In this document: in pieces, positions 9,195-16,595 of the stretch | How the letters are laid out: each line of letters begins with the position of its first letter | Position numbering within the stretch: position 1 is the first letter of the stretch | Origin: JALORV01 sp963754065 | GTDB taxonomy: Bacteria; Pseudomonadota; Gammaproteobacteria; Burkholderiales; Burkholderiaceae_F | DNA: 64,000 bases | Direction of reading: 5' to 3' | Assembly (NCBI GenBank): GCA_963754065.1 | Contig: CAVWFH010000009.1 | Location: 1-64,000 of the forward strand | Notes under the pieces: model-generated | Told to the model about the DNA's origin: nothing | Database searches by the model: none | What the model saw: only the letters and a program-made list of their open reading frames with translations | Translations under genes and position numbers: made by a program

Positions 9195-9973
9195 CTAGAA
9201 CGCGGGTACCAGCAGCGCTACGCCTGCGCGGACCACCCACTTCTGATTGCCAAGGTCATTCTTGAAGTCATAGCCGAGTTCGACATTCGGTCGCCATTTC
9301 TGGCCCCACATACTCACTACCTGACCGTAATTCACACTGGTCAGCAGCGACGACCAGCGCGACCGCTCGAAGTCGTAAACGATGGCGCTGTTGCCCAGCG
9401 ACAGCGAGCGCCCAGCGCCGAGTTGGTAACTGAAGATCGGCTGCAGGTTGACGAGGCCGACGTCCGGGGCGTTGTCCTTGCCGGCGAACGAGAAGAACGA
9501 CTGCGCGAACAGGCCCCAGTTGTACTGCTTGGTTGACGAGTTGACGAAGCCCAGCGCCGGTCCTGCGGTCCACTTGTCGGTGGTCAGGCCATTCGCGCCG
9601 GTCGGTAACGTGCCGGAGATGCCGACGCCCCAACGTCCCCAGGGCTGGTGCGAATACCACCAGATCGAAGATCGTCGTGTCGACCAGCCCGGTTGCGCCC
9701 GACGGCGACGAAGTGGCGTAGGGCTGCGTGACGCGCAGGATGTGCTGCATCGACCCAAGTGAAAACGGGATCGCGGTGCGGAACACGACCTGGTTGGCCG
9801 AGTCGTCCATGCCGTGGAAGCTTGGCGTGTACCAGTCGTTCAGCTGGAACGACATCAGTGCCGCGGTCGGGTCGGTTGCCTGCGCGGCGAGTTCGTCGTT
9901 GCTGTCGGCCCGCTGCGCCAGAGGCGAGCGGGGACAGCAGGAGCGCAGCGAGCGTCAGACCAGCGCGCAGCAA
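9195..9973 (-). pseudogene. outer-membrane beta-barrel protein, frameshifted twice
   Basis: Three successive frames on the minus strand together make one outer-membrane protein of about 258 residues. The first holds a signal peptide (LLRAGLTLAALLLSPLASGA), the second begins DSNDELAAQATDPTAALMSF and runs to TTIFDLVV, and the third resumes at HQPWGRWGVGISG and ends VVRAGVALLVPAF. Breaks are at about 9910 and 9654, and each reads as one surplus base. Alternating strands with aromatic girdles and the final strand ending in Phe indicate an outer-membrane barrel. The start is uncertain; a TTG at 9973 with GGAG upstream is the best candidate. The intactness of all three pieces argues for sequence error or very recent damage. 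Confidence 0.65.
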
Positions 9974-10001
9974 CCGAATCTCCGACTTCCGGCACGAGTT
10001 C

Positions 10002-10454
10002 CTAGCGCACAGGAGATACAACGACATACTGCACACTGGACCCGACGTACTGCGGCTGGTACCACGTCGAGCCGCACTGCTGGTACAGGATGTTGCCGAC
10101 CTGGACCGGAACACATGCGGGCGGCAGCGCGTTGACGGTGGAACCGATGATGGCGCTGGTGACCGCCACGGTGGCGCCGACGGCCAGCGCCGTGCCGACC
10201 GGGTGGTAGTCGCGGTCGACGTCGACGTCGACATCCACATGCCGGTTCGAGTTGACGTTCACGTTCCTGTTGACGTTGGAATTGACGTTGACGTTCTTGT
10301 TGACATTGGCATTCGCATTGACATTCTTGTTCACGCTGGTGCGGGTCGAGTTCTTGACGTCTCTGCCGGCATGCGCAGCGGTCGAGATGAACCCCGCGGT
10401 GAGCACCACTGCGATCATCGTCAGCGTGGTGAGCGATCCTAATTTGCGTTTCAT
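10002..10454 (-). CDS. exported protein with Asn/Val-rich repeat region
   Basis: A 150-residue protein with a signal peptide ending at about AHA (residue 29), then roughly 45 residues built almost only of Val, Asn, Asp and Lys/Arg in alternating pattern (for example VNKNVNANANVNKNVNV), passing into a VDVDVDVD stretch. This is followed by a hydrophobic segment (GTALAVGATVAVTSAIIGS) and a conserved-looking C-terminal block with two Cys around QVGNILYQQCGSTWYQPQY. The C-terminal block resembles that of uncharacterised proteobacterial exported proteins. The start at 10454 has GAGGAA six bases upstream. The alternating V-N pattern could form beta structure or vary in length by slippage. Confidence 0.75.
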   Translation of the reverse strand: MKRKLGSLTTLTMIAVVLTAGFISTAAHAGRDVKNSTRTSVNKNVNANANVNKNVNVNSNVNRNVNVNSNRHVDVDVDVDRDYHPVGTALAVGATVAVTSAIIGSTVNALPPACVPVQVGNILYQQCGSTWYQPQYVGSSVQYVVVSPVR

Positions 10455-10467
10455 TGGTTTCCTCGCT

Positions 10468-11306
10468 TCAGTTCTTGACTGCCTGGACCGTCGCCATCTC
10501 GATCCGCTTCGCATCCTTGGGCGGCGTGAACGCGAACGTCGAGGACTGCAGCTTCGGCGCAGTGTTCCATTTCAGAACTGCCGCGTACTGCGGCTGCGAC
10601 GGTTCGTCCGTGGTTGGTGATGACGATCTTGCAGGGCAGCGGATGCGCTCCGCGCTCGATCCAGATCTGCCAGTCGACGTCTGACTGCCGGTAGGCATAG
10701 TGCCCACAGTCTTTTCCGCCGATACGGGCAGGACCGAAGTAGGCCGCGGACGTGATGTCGTCGACGCCTCCCTTGTCCGTGCCCCACAGGAAGAGGTCGG
10801 CGAGCGGCAGCGGCAGGCCGTACTTCTGGTTGGCCACCTGTACCAGTTCCGTCAAAGTGCCGGGGGCGGAGACGGTGGCGTAGTAGTTCATCCGCGGCGA
10901 GTACTGGGTCAACGTCTTTCCGTCGAAGATGTAGTCGCGGGTGCGGCGATCCGACCGCACTTCGGCGCGCAGGCGGTTCGGGAACTCGACCGTGTAGTCG
11001 AGCGAACCCGCGAACTGAATCTTCTGGCCAGTCGTCAGCACTTCGTCAATCGCTGTGTCTGCGTGGAGAGAAAACGCCTTCAGGGACCGCAGGTACTTGC
11101 CCATCGACGTCAGGGCCTCGATGGCCTTGGCGTCGCGTTGAATGGCAGGCGTCGGTGTCGGCGCTGTCAGCGGACTGCTGCGCACAGGCCGCGCCCGCCG
11201 TTGCGAGCAGCACCGTGAACGCGGACGCAAACAGGAAGTGAGGACGCCGCACCGCGCCTCGCACATAGGTATTGGAAGGAGCTTGCCGCACGTCTGTTGT
11301 CCCCAT
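10468..11306 (-). pseudogene. DUF2092-like exported protein, frameshifted
   Basis: A predicted periplasmic protein of about 278 residues resembling DUF2092 proteins, which have a fold related to lipoprotein-handling LolA-like domains. The start at 11306 gives a long signal peptide (RPHFLFASAFTVLLATAGAACA). The frame then shifts by one near 11150, so that RDAKAIEALTSMGKYLRSL and most of the protein lie in the second frame, and again at about 10615, after which TTDEPSQPQYAAVLKWNTAP runs to the stop at 10468. Each break reads as one extra base. It is the first gene of the minus-strand envelope group and is divergent from the crp-like gene at 11555, with two putative operators between them. Confidence 0.65.
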
Positions 11307-11424
11307 GTTGAATGTGCGTCCGACCGGACGCTGACCTGACTCGCACTTGAAACCGGCGCATGGCCAAAGGGTCGCTGCGCTGGCTTTGTAGCCCGTAAAC
11401 GCTACGGCAGTTGCGTAGCACATG

Positions 11425-11442
11425 CTGTCGCAATTGCGACAA
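11425..11442. promoter_or_regulatory. putative Crp/Fnr-type operator, site 2
   Basis: CTGTCGCAATTGCGACAA; its inner 16 bases (11426-11441) form a perfect palindrome. It lies 119 bases upstream of the DUF2092-like start and 113 bases upstream of the chosen start of the divergent Crp/Fnr gene. This is the most symmetrical of the five sites and the best candidate for direct binding by the neighbouring regulator. Confidence 0.6.
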
Positions 11443-11519
11443 CACGCTTCATTTGTCGATGGCACCGGACGGTGATCTGCGACCGCGTGGCGGGAGTCGC
11501 AGAAGCGGGTGTGGCAGAC

Positions 11520-11537
11520 TTGTCGCATCTGAGACAA
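11520..11537. promoter_or_regulatory. putative Crp/Fnr-type operator, site 3
   Basis: TTGTCGCATCTGAGACAA, with the same TTGTC-N8-GACAA form as site 2, centred 95 bases from it and 17 bases before the chosen GTG start of the Crp/Fnr gene. A site this close to the start would suit autorepression. Paired sites in one divergent intergenic region strengthen the operator reading. Confidence 0.55.
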
Positions 11538-11554
11538 ATTTCCCCCGCCGCATC

Positions 11555-12313
11555 GTGAGGCTCGCCGAACAACAATCATTGATCAGTCGCCTGAGCCAGG
11601 GCTCATGGTTCGGCCGATCGCCTCAAGCGTTGCGTGAACGGGTGATCACGCGCTCCAGCGTGCGCAGCTACGACAAGGGCCAGTTACTCAGCCTGGAAGG
11701 TAGCCCTCCGAAGGGGCTCTTCGCTGTGCTCGAGGGGCAGGTGCATCTGGTTGCGGCCATGGGCACCGGCGACGAAGCTCTACTGCATGTCGGTGGGCCT
11801 GGTTTCTGGTTTGGCGAGTTTGGTGTGCTGACCGGAAACCAGACCGTGGTGACGGTCATTGCGCACACACCGGTGCGGGCACTGCTGCTTCCCAAGTCGC
11901 AGTTTGATCTCATCGTTGAAGAGGACCCGCGCAGCTTTCGCTACTTCGCCGAACTGATTTTCGAGCGATACGCAGTCCTGGTGCGCGCGTTTGCCGACAT
12001 CCAGGAGAGCACGCCTGATACTCGACTGCGGCGGCGCCTCGCGGCCCTCGTGCATCTTCAGCGGGAAGACCGGATGGAAGCCGGCCGTGTGACGCTTGGT
12101 GTCACCCAGGCCGATCTGTCTCGCATGATCGGGGTCTCGCGCCAGACGTTGAACCGTTTGCTCGGTCGACTGCAGGAGCAGGGCCTCATCGACCTGGGAT
12201 TCAGGAAGATCATCGTGCCCGACCCGCGTCGACTGGGAGAAGTCGCGGACGAACCAGAGACAGAGATCGCACTGTCGACTCGGCCACGCACCGGCCGGTC
12301 AGCTCGAATCTAG
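11555..12313 (+). CDS. Crp/Fnr-family transcriptional regulator
   Basis: A 252-residue regulator with an N-terminal cyclic-nucleotide-binding-like domain (about 25-145; glycine-rich turn GGPGFWFGEFG) and a C-terminal winged helix-turn-helix (about 160-235) whose recognition helix reads GVSRQTLNRLLGRL. No FNR-type Cys cluster is present in the N-terminal region, so it is unlikely to be an oxygen sensor of that type, and its ligand is unknown. The start is uncertain: GTG at 11555 is chosen because similarity to the paralogue at 14238-14990 begins just after it; an ATG at 11459 in the same frame is possible. It is divergent from the envelope/sulfatase group with two palindromic sites between, suggesting that it controls that group and itself. 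Confidence 0.88.
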   Translation: MRLAEQQSLISRLSQGSWFGRSPQALRERVITRSSVRSYDKGQLLSLEGSPPKGLFAVLEGQVHLVAAMGTGDEALLHVGGPGFWFGEFGVLTGNQTVVTVIAHTPVRALLLPKSQFDLIVEEDPRSFRYFAELIFERYAVLVRAFADIQESTPDTRLRRRLAALVHLQREDRMEAGRVTLGVTQADLSRMIGVSRQTLNRLLGRLQEQGLIDLGFRKIIVPDPRRLGEVADEPETEIALSTRPRTGRSARI

Positions 12314-12402
12314 GGCGCCGTCGACGCAACACATGTGCCGCTTTCGCTGCACTGCCGGACGGAGTAGCGGGACGGGATCGTATGGCCTTGTGGCCCGCGC
12401 AC

Positions 12403-12420
12403 TTGTCACGAAACGGACAA
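12403..12420. promoter_or_regulatory. putative Crp/Fnr-type operator, site 4
   Basis: TTGTCACGAAACGGACAA, the same 18-bp form as sites 1 to 3. Unusually it lies between two convergent gene ends (Crp/Fnr stop at 12313 and amidohydrolase stop at 12508), a 194-base stretch with no gene. It may be a remnant of a lost promoter, drive an antisense or small RNA, or be chance. Confidence 0.35.
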
Positions 12421-12507
12421 TTCGCGCTCCCGCAGCCCGTTCGATAGAAATTGCCGGGTCAGTGCGTCGGCGCACGCCATGGCGCGAGCGCCGGTTTGTC
12501 CTTTCGC

Positions 12508-14227
12508 TCAGCGACCTGCTTTCCAGATCGTCTTGCCTTCCTTGATCGTCTCGACGACCTTGATGTCCTTGATCGCCATCGGCTTCACCTTCAGCGGGTT
12601 CTTGTCGAGGATCACCAGGTCGGCGAGCTTGCCGGCTTCGAGCGAGCCCTTGATGTCGCCCTCGCGGTGCTGATCGGCGGCCCAGATCGTCATCGCCTTC
12701 AGGCCTTCCATCGGCGTGACGCGCTGGTCGGCGCCGATGACCGCTCCGGCGCGCGAGACGCGATTGACGGCGGACCACAGCATGAACATCTGGTCGAGCG
12801 GCGCGACGACGAAGTCGGTGTGATTGGTCGGCTTCAGCCCCTTGTCGATCGCGTCGCGCATCGGGCTGATGGTACATCGCCTGCTCCTTGCCGCGGTTGG
12901 CGATGTGCGCCTCGGCGAAGTAATAGGTGTGCAGCGTGTAGAACGACGGCCGGATCTTGTACTGCACGTACTTGTCGATCTGGTCCTTGCGCGTGAACTG
13001 CGCGTGGATCATCGTGACGTTGCGTTCCTTGCCGAGGTCGGCCGCAGCGGCGGCCTCGTGCGCCTTGATGAAGGCATCGATGGCGCCATCGCCGTTGGCG
13101 TGCAGGTTCAGCGGCACGTTGAGGTCGTACACGGCCTTCACCGCCTTGTTGACGACTTCCTGCGGCGCCGTCAGCTCGCCGCTCCAGTCCTTCTCGCCGC
13201 CCGGACCGCCCGTGAGGTACGGCTTGGTGAAGAACGCGGTCTTGCCCTGCGGCGAGCCGTCGATGGTGATCTTCACGCCGCCGATCTTCAGCCGGTTGTC
13301 GTACTTCTGCCAGCCGGACACCGGGTTGTCCTTCAGCACCGCCTCGAGTTCGGTGATGAACGGATAGGCAATCACGTCGATGACGTAGCCGCCGGACTTC
13401 GCGGCACGCTGCATCAAGGCAAGTTCCGCGGCGTGCGTCGCACCTTCGTGCGCAGTGGTGACGCCCGCGGCCGCGTACAGCTTCTGGCCCGCGATGGACC
13501 ACTCGACCTCCTGTGCCGAAGTCGGCTTCGGCAGCGAAGCGAAGATCGGCAGGTACGCCGTTTCCATGATCAGCCCGTACGGCTCGTTCGTCCCGGGCTT
13601 GCGCACGATGACGCCGCCCGGCGGCGTCTTGGTCTCGGCGCTCAGGTTCCACTTCTTCATCGCGGCCGAGTTCAGCACCGCGCCGTGCATCGACACATGA
13701 CCGGCGAGCACCGGGTTGTTCGGAAACGCCTGGTCGAGATCGTCGCGGTTCAGCAGCCGCCCGTTCGGCATGACGTTTTCGTCGTAGCCGTAGCACTGGA
13801 TCACTTCGCCCCTTGGAATCTTCTTGTCGGCTGCGAACTTCTTCATCGCAGCGATGATGCTGGGTACATCCTTGGCAGGCCCCGCGGGCGGCGCGTAGAG
13901 GTTGCACTGATTGGCCACCGTCAGCGAACTGAAGTAGTGGCTGTGCGCGTCGATGAATGCGGGCAACAGCGTCTTGCCCGCGAGGTTCACCACCTTCGTC
14001 TTCGCGCCCTTGTGACCTGCTTCCACCGACTTGCGGTCGCCGACGGCGAGGATCTTGCCGTCCTTGACCGCCAGCGCCTGGGCCGACGGTGCTTTGTCAT
14101 TCATCGTCACGATGTCGCCGCCGACATAGATCGCATCCGCGGCGGTGGATGGCTGCCCGAAGGCGGGCGCGGCAAGAAATGCGGCGCCGATCAGCGCCGC
14201 AAGTTGAGTCAGAGTCCGGTGTTTCAT
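12508..14227 (-). pseudogene. YtcJ-like metal-dependent amidohydrolase, exported, frameshifted
   Basis: An amidohydrolase-superfamily enzyme of about 572 residues with a signal peptide (LAALIGAAFLAAPAFG), so it acts in the periplasm. The metal-binding FIDAHSHYF motif follows the usual N-terminal beta-sandwich (GKTLLPAFIDAHSH), and later GVKITIDGSPQGKT and LHANGDGAID match the YtcJ branch, whose substrates are mostly unknown. Reading is continuous to GKEQAMY; then one extra base at about 12871 shifts the frame, and ISPMRDAIDKGLKP continues to the stop at 12508 with the closing KLADLVILDKNP. Both parts are well conserved. It follows the Crp/Fnr gene at 14238-14990 by only ten bases, so the two are probably one transcription unit. 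Confidence 0.8.
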
Positions 14228-14237
14228 TCTTGGGTCC

Positions 14238-14990
14238 TTACTTGCTCAGCGGGGATCGCGGTTTACGCCGGGATTGACTGCGCGCGCTAACACTCGCCGC
14301 GCCGGTCAAGCGCGCGGGATCCGGGATCCGGAGACGCCGGAATCCGACTTCGATCAGGTGATCCGCTTCGAGCCGCTTTAATGCGGCATTCAGAGTCTGC
14401 CGGGAGACACCAACCATCGCGGCAAGATCGCCTTGAGCGACTGTCAACTCGACGGCGCCGGTGCGCTGGCCTGATTCGGCGCTTCGCATTTGCGCCAGCG
14501 TCGCGAGCCGGGACGCGATAAGGTCTTCTGCGTGCAGGCTGAGGCTCTCCGCGTAGAGCCGGATCAGAAGCTCGAATCGCTCGAGCGCCTTATTCGCGAA
14601 CCGCCGGTAGGACTTCGGATCCTCGCGGATCAGCCGTTCATAGGCCGAGCGCGGCAGCAGAAGGGTGTGCACCGCACTGTGGGCCGCGACCTCGAAGGAC
14701 ATCGGCGTGCCGCGGACCAGTGCCGACTGGCCGAACCAGGCGCCCGGCCCCGCGATGTAGAGCAGGACCTTGTTACTGGCGTGACTGGCGCGGAGCCATG
14801 CGACCCTTCCGTCGAGGATCACGTACAGACCCTTCGGGTGCGCGCCCTGCGCGGCGATGACCTCGCCCTTGGCAAACGAGCGCGGGACCAGCCGATCGAC
14901 GATGGTGTCCTGCAACTTTCCAGGAAGGCTTCCGAACCAGGCCCCTTTGCTCAACCGATCCTTCAATTTCTTGAATTCCTGAGGTTTCAT
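14238..14990 (-). CDS. Crp/Fnr-family transcriptional regulator
   Basis: A 250-residue regulator, paralogous to that at 11555-12313. It has an N-terminal cNMP-binding-like domain (KGLYVILDGRVAWL, then AGPGAWFGQSALV) and a C-terminal helix-turn-helix with recognition helix GVSRQTLNAALKRL, followed by a basic Arg/Ser-rich tail. No Cys cluster for an iron-sulfur centre is seen. It precedes the exported amidohydrolase by ten bases on the same strand, suggesting cotranscription. No TTGTC-N8-GACAA site was found directly upstream, so its own regulation may differ from its paralogue's. Confidence 0.9.
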   Translation of the reverse strand: MKPQEFKKLKDRLSKGAWFGSLPGKLQDTIVDRLVPRSFAKGEVIAAQGAHPKGLYVILDGRVAWLRASHASNKVLLYIAGPGAWFGQSALVRGTPMSFEVAAHSAVHTLLLPRSAYERLIREDPKSYRRFANKALERFELLIRLYAESLSLHAEDLIASRLATLAQMRSAESGQRTGAVELTVAQGDLAAMVGVSRQTLNAALKRLEADHLIEVGFRRLRIPDPARLTGAASVSARSQSRRKPRSPLSK

Positions 14991-15198
14991 GCCGGCCTCC
15001 CGCTACTCCATGCCCCGATCGCGCAAAGTGCGCGAGTGCCGCGTGTACTTGTCCATCGGCGTCCGCGGACTTGAGTATCTTCTTCATCGCGCCCGACCGC
15101 ACGCCCGTGTCGAACTTCCTGTACCTGACCTCAATGCGCTCTAACCTTCGGTCGAATCGCGGAAGCCACTTCGTGCATCGAAAGGTTGCGACGGCGTT

Positions 15199-15648
15199 TC
15201 AAGAGTTGCCTCTCCACTTTGCCCAGGCCACCATGGCGGCGAAGGCGGCCAGCACACCCACCGCATTCAGAGCGGTTCCGGCATATCGCCAGAATTCCGA
15301 CGGCCAGAGCGAAGGATCTGCCGTGAATGCATTGACAACCGCAGCAAGCGCCAGCAGTCCAGCGGCGATCGACACCACCATGTAAACAACCGGCGCGCGG
15401 CCGATTGTCTCGACACACGTCGCGGCAATTGCCAGCAGCGCCGCGGCGGCGCTGATCGAGGTGGTCGGGCCTAACGCATGCGCCCCGTGCGCAACCAGGG
15501 TGACGCCGACGACGTTCCACAGGGCTGATAGGAGTGCCCAGGAGACTTGCGCCAGGAGTCCCCAGCCGACAATCTCGCGCAGCGATGCCTTCGGGGCAAT
15601 GCGCCAGCGGTCCGGAACGCTTTCCGACTGGGAACCGCTCTCGCTCAC
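15199..15648 (-). CDS. small integral membrane protein
   Basis: A 149-residue protein with four predicted membrane helices (about 27-50, 61-80, 88-108 and 122-143) and a charged N-terminus. The GTG start overlaps the stop of the lipoprotein gene upstream by four bases (GTGA), indicating translational coupling and a joint function at the envelope. No family is recognised, and no catalytic or metal-binding motif is evident. Confidence 0.7.
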   Translation of the reverse strand: MSESGSQSESVPDRWRIAPKASLREIVGWGLLAQVSWALLSALWNVVGVTLVAHGAHALGPTTSISAAAALLAIAATCVETIGRAPVVYMVVSIAAGLLALAAVVNAFTADPSLWPSEFWRYAGTALNAVGVLAAFAAMVAWAKWRGNS

Positions 15649-16091
15649 CGCGGCGCGGCTCCGACCGGCTTAAGCACCATCTGGACATGCGCCGGCGCAC
15701 CGCGCGTGATCACCGCGCAATGCTGGTCACTGATGAAGAGGAGCTTGCCGCTGTCCTCGATGCGGGCGCTAACGGCATAGGTCATGCGCGGGTCGATGCG
15801 CGCGGAGTCGTAGGCAATCTCGAACTCGAATGGCACCTGCCCGCCGCCCGCCCGAATGATCTGCTCACCGAGCACAAGGGCCGGAACGTCGGCGCGCGAA
15901 ACGTCGACCAGCTGCACCGTGATCACCGCATCAGGCGGCAGCGCGATCCGCTGCAGATAAGTGACGGTGCCGGTCACATTCGGCGGCGAGGCCGCCTGAC
16001 CGCTGCCGGCGGGTGCGGCGCCCATGGAGGAGCAACCGGCCCGCATGGCGGGAAGGAGAAGGACGCCAAATGTCTGGAGAAGGGTCAGCAT
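15645..16091 (-). CDS. YbaY/YscW-type lipoprotein
   Basis: A 148-residue predicted lipoprotein. The N-terminus LTLLQTFGVLLLPAMRAGC ends in a lipobox-like Cys, although MRAGC is an atypical box. The body contains a domain of the YbaY / YscW (PF09619-like) type: VTGTVTYLQRIALPPDAVIT, VQLVDVSRADVPA, then PFEFEIAYDSARIDP and YAVSARIEDSGKLLFISD. Proteins of this type are periplasmic envelope lipoproteins of unclear role. The start at 16091 is chosen for the signal sequence; an in-frame start 17 codons upstream is less likely. Its stop overlaps the start of the small membrane protein gene. An operator-like site lies 85 bases upstream. Confidence 0.75.
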   Translation of the reverse strand: MLTLLQTFGVLLLPAMRAGCSSMGAAPAGSGQAASPPNVTGTVTYLQRIALPPDAVITVQLVDVSRADVPALVLGEQIIRAGGGQVPFEFEIAYDSARIDPRMTYAVSARIEDSGKLLFISDQHCAVITRGAPAHVQMVLKPVGAAPR

Positions 16092-16175
16092 GGCAGATTG
16101 AGGTCGGGAAGCTCGTACCCGTACCGACAGGGGTCCGGGCAAACCAGAGAGTCTGGTCGCTGCGGTAAGCTCGCG

Positions 16176-16193
16176 CTGTCAAATTCCCGACAA
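16176..16193. promoter_or_regulatory. putative Crp/Fnr-type operator, site 5
   Basis: CTGTCAAATTCCCGACAA, differing from site 2 only in the spacer. It lies between the lipoprotein gene (start 16091, minus strand) and the degraded Crp/Fnr remnant that begins near 16214 on the plus strand, the same divergent arrangement as at the intact regulator at 11555. This supports the idea that the remnant was once a functional, autoregulated paralogue. Confidence 0.5.
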
Positions 16194-16213
16194 TTGAACC
16201 CTCTGAGTGACTC

Positions 16214-16588
16214 CTGCAGCACGAAATCCGGGCGGCCGACGCCGCGCTACTGAAGCGGGACTCGTGGTTCGGCAGACGTTCGGAGTCATTGCAGTTGGAG
16301 AGTATTCGCGTGCCAGCGAGCGCATCGCTTCGGCCGGGGCAAATTCATCATCGGTGAAGGTCAGCCAGAGAAAGTCTTGTATGCCCGCCTGCACGGCCGC
16401 ACTCTCGCCTGGCCCAATTGCAGAAGCTCAACGGGGATGCGGCCGAGGCAAGAACGATCACGGTGTGGCAGACCGAGCTGCCCAACATGGTCGGTCTGTC
16501 ACGCCAGACGCTGAACCTGCTGCTTGCTCGCATGCTGTCGCGTGGCGTCATCGACGCGGGGTACCGCAAGATCCGCGTGCTGACCTGA
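16214..16588 (+). pseudogene. Crp/Fnr-family regulator, decayed, central domain deleted
   Basis: The remains of a third Crp/Fnr paralogue. The N-terminal part is recognisable (ALLKRDSWFGRRSESLQLE, matching the SQGSWFGRSPQALRERV segment of the intact copy). It then shifts one frame near 16316 and continues as KFIIGEGQPEKVLYARLHG, the start of the cNMP-binding domain. About 110 residues that should follow are missing; reading resumes in another frame with SRLAQLQKL and a complete C-terminal helix-turn-helix (PNMVGLSRQTLNLLLARM), ending VIDAGYRKIRVLT at 16588. There is no convincing start codon. The internal deletion plus frame changes make this a true pseudogene, not only a sequencing problem. 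If translated from an internal start, a lone DNA-binding domain could still be made. Confidence 0.8.
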
Positions 16589-16595
16589 GCGCCCC

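Noticed and set aside
10250..10345. Regular GTTGAC/GTTCTTG units as an iteron-type origin or protein-binding array
   Set aside because: The units are codons of the Val/Asn tract of a gene with a signal peptide and ribosome-binding site; there is no other origin feature nearby.
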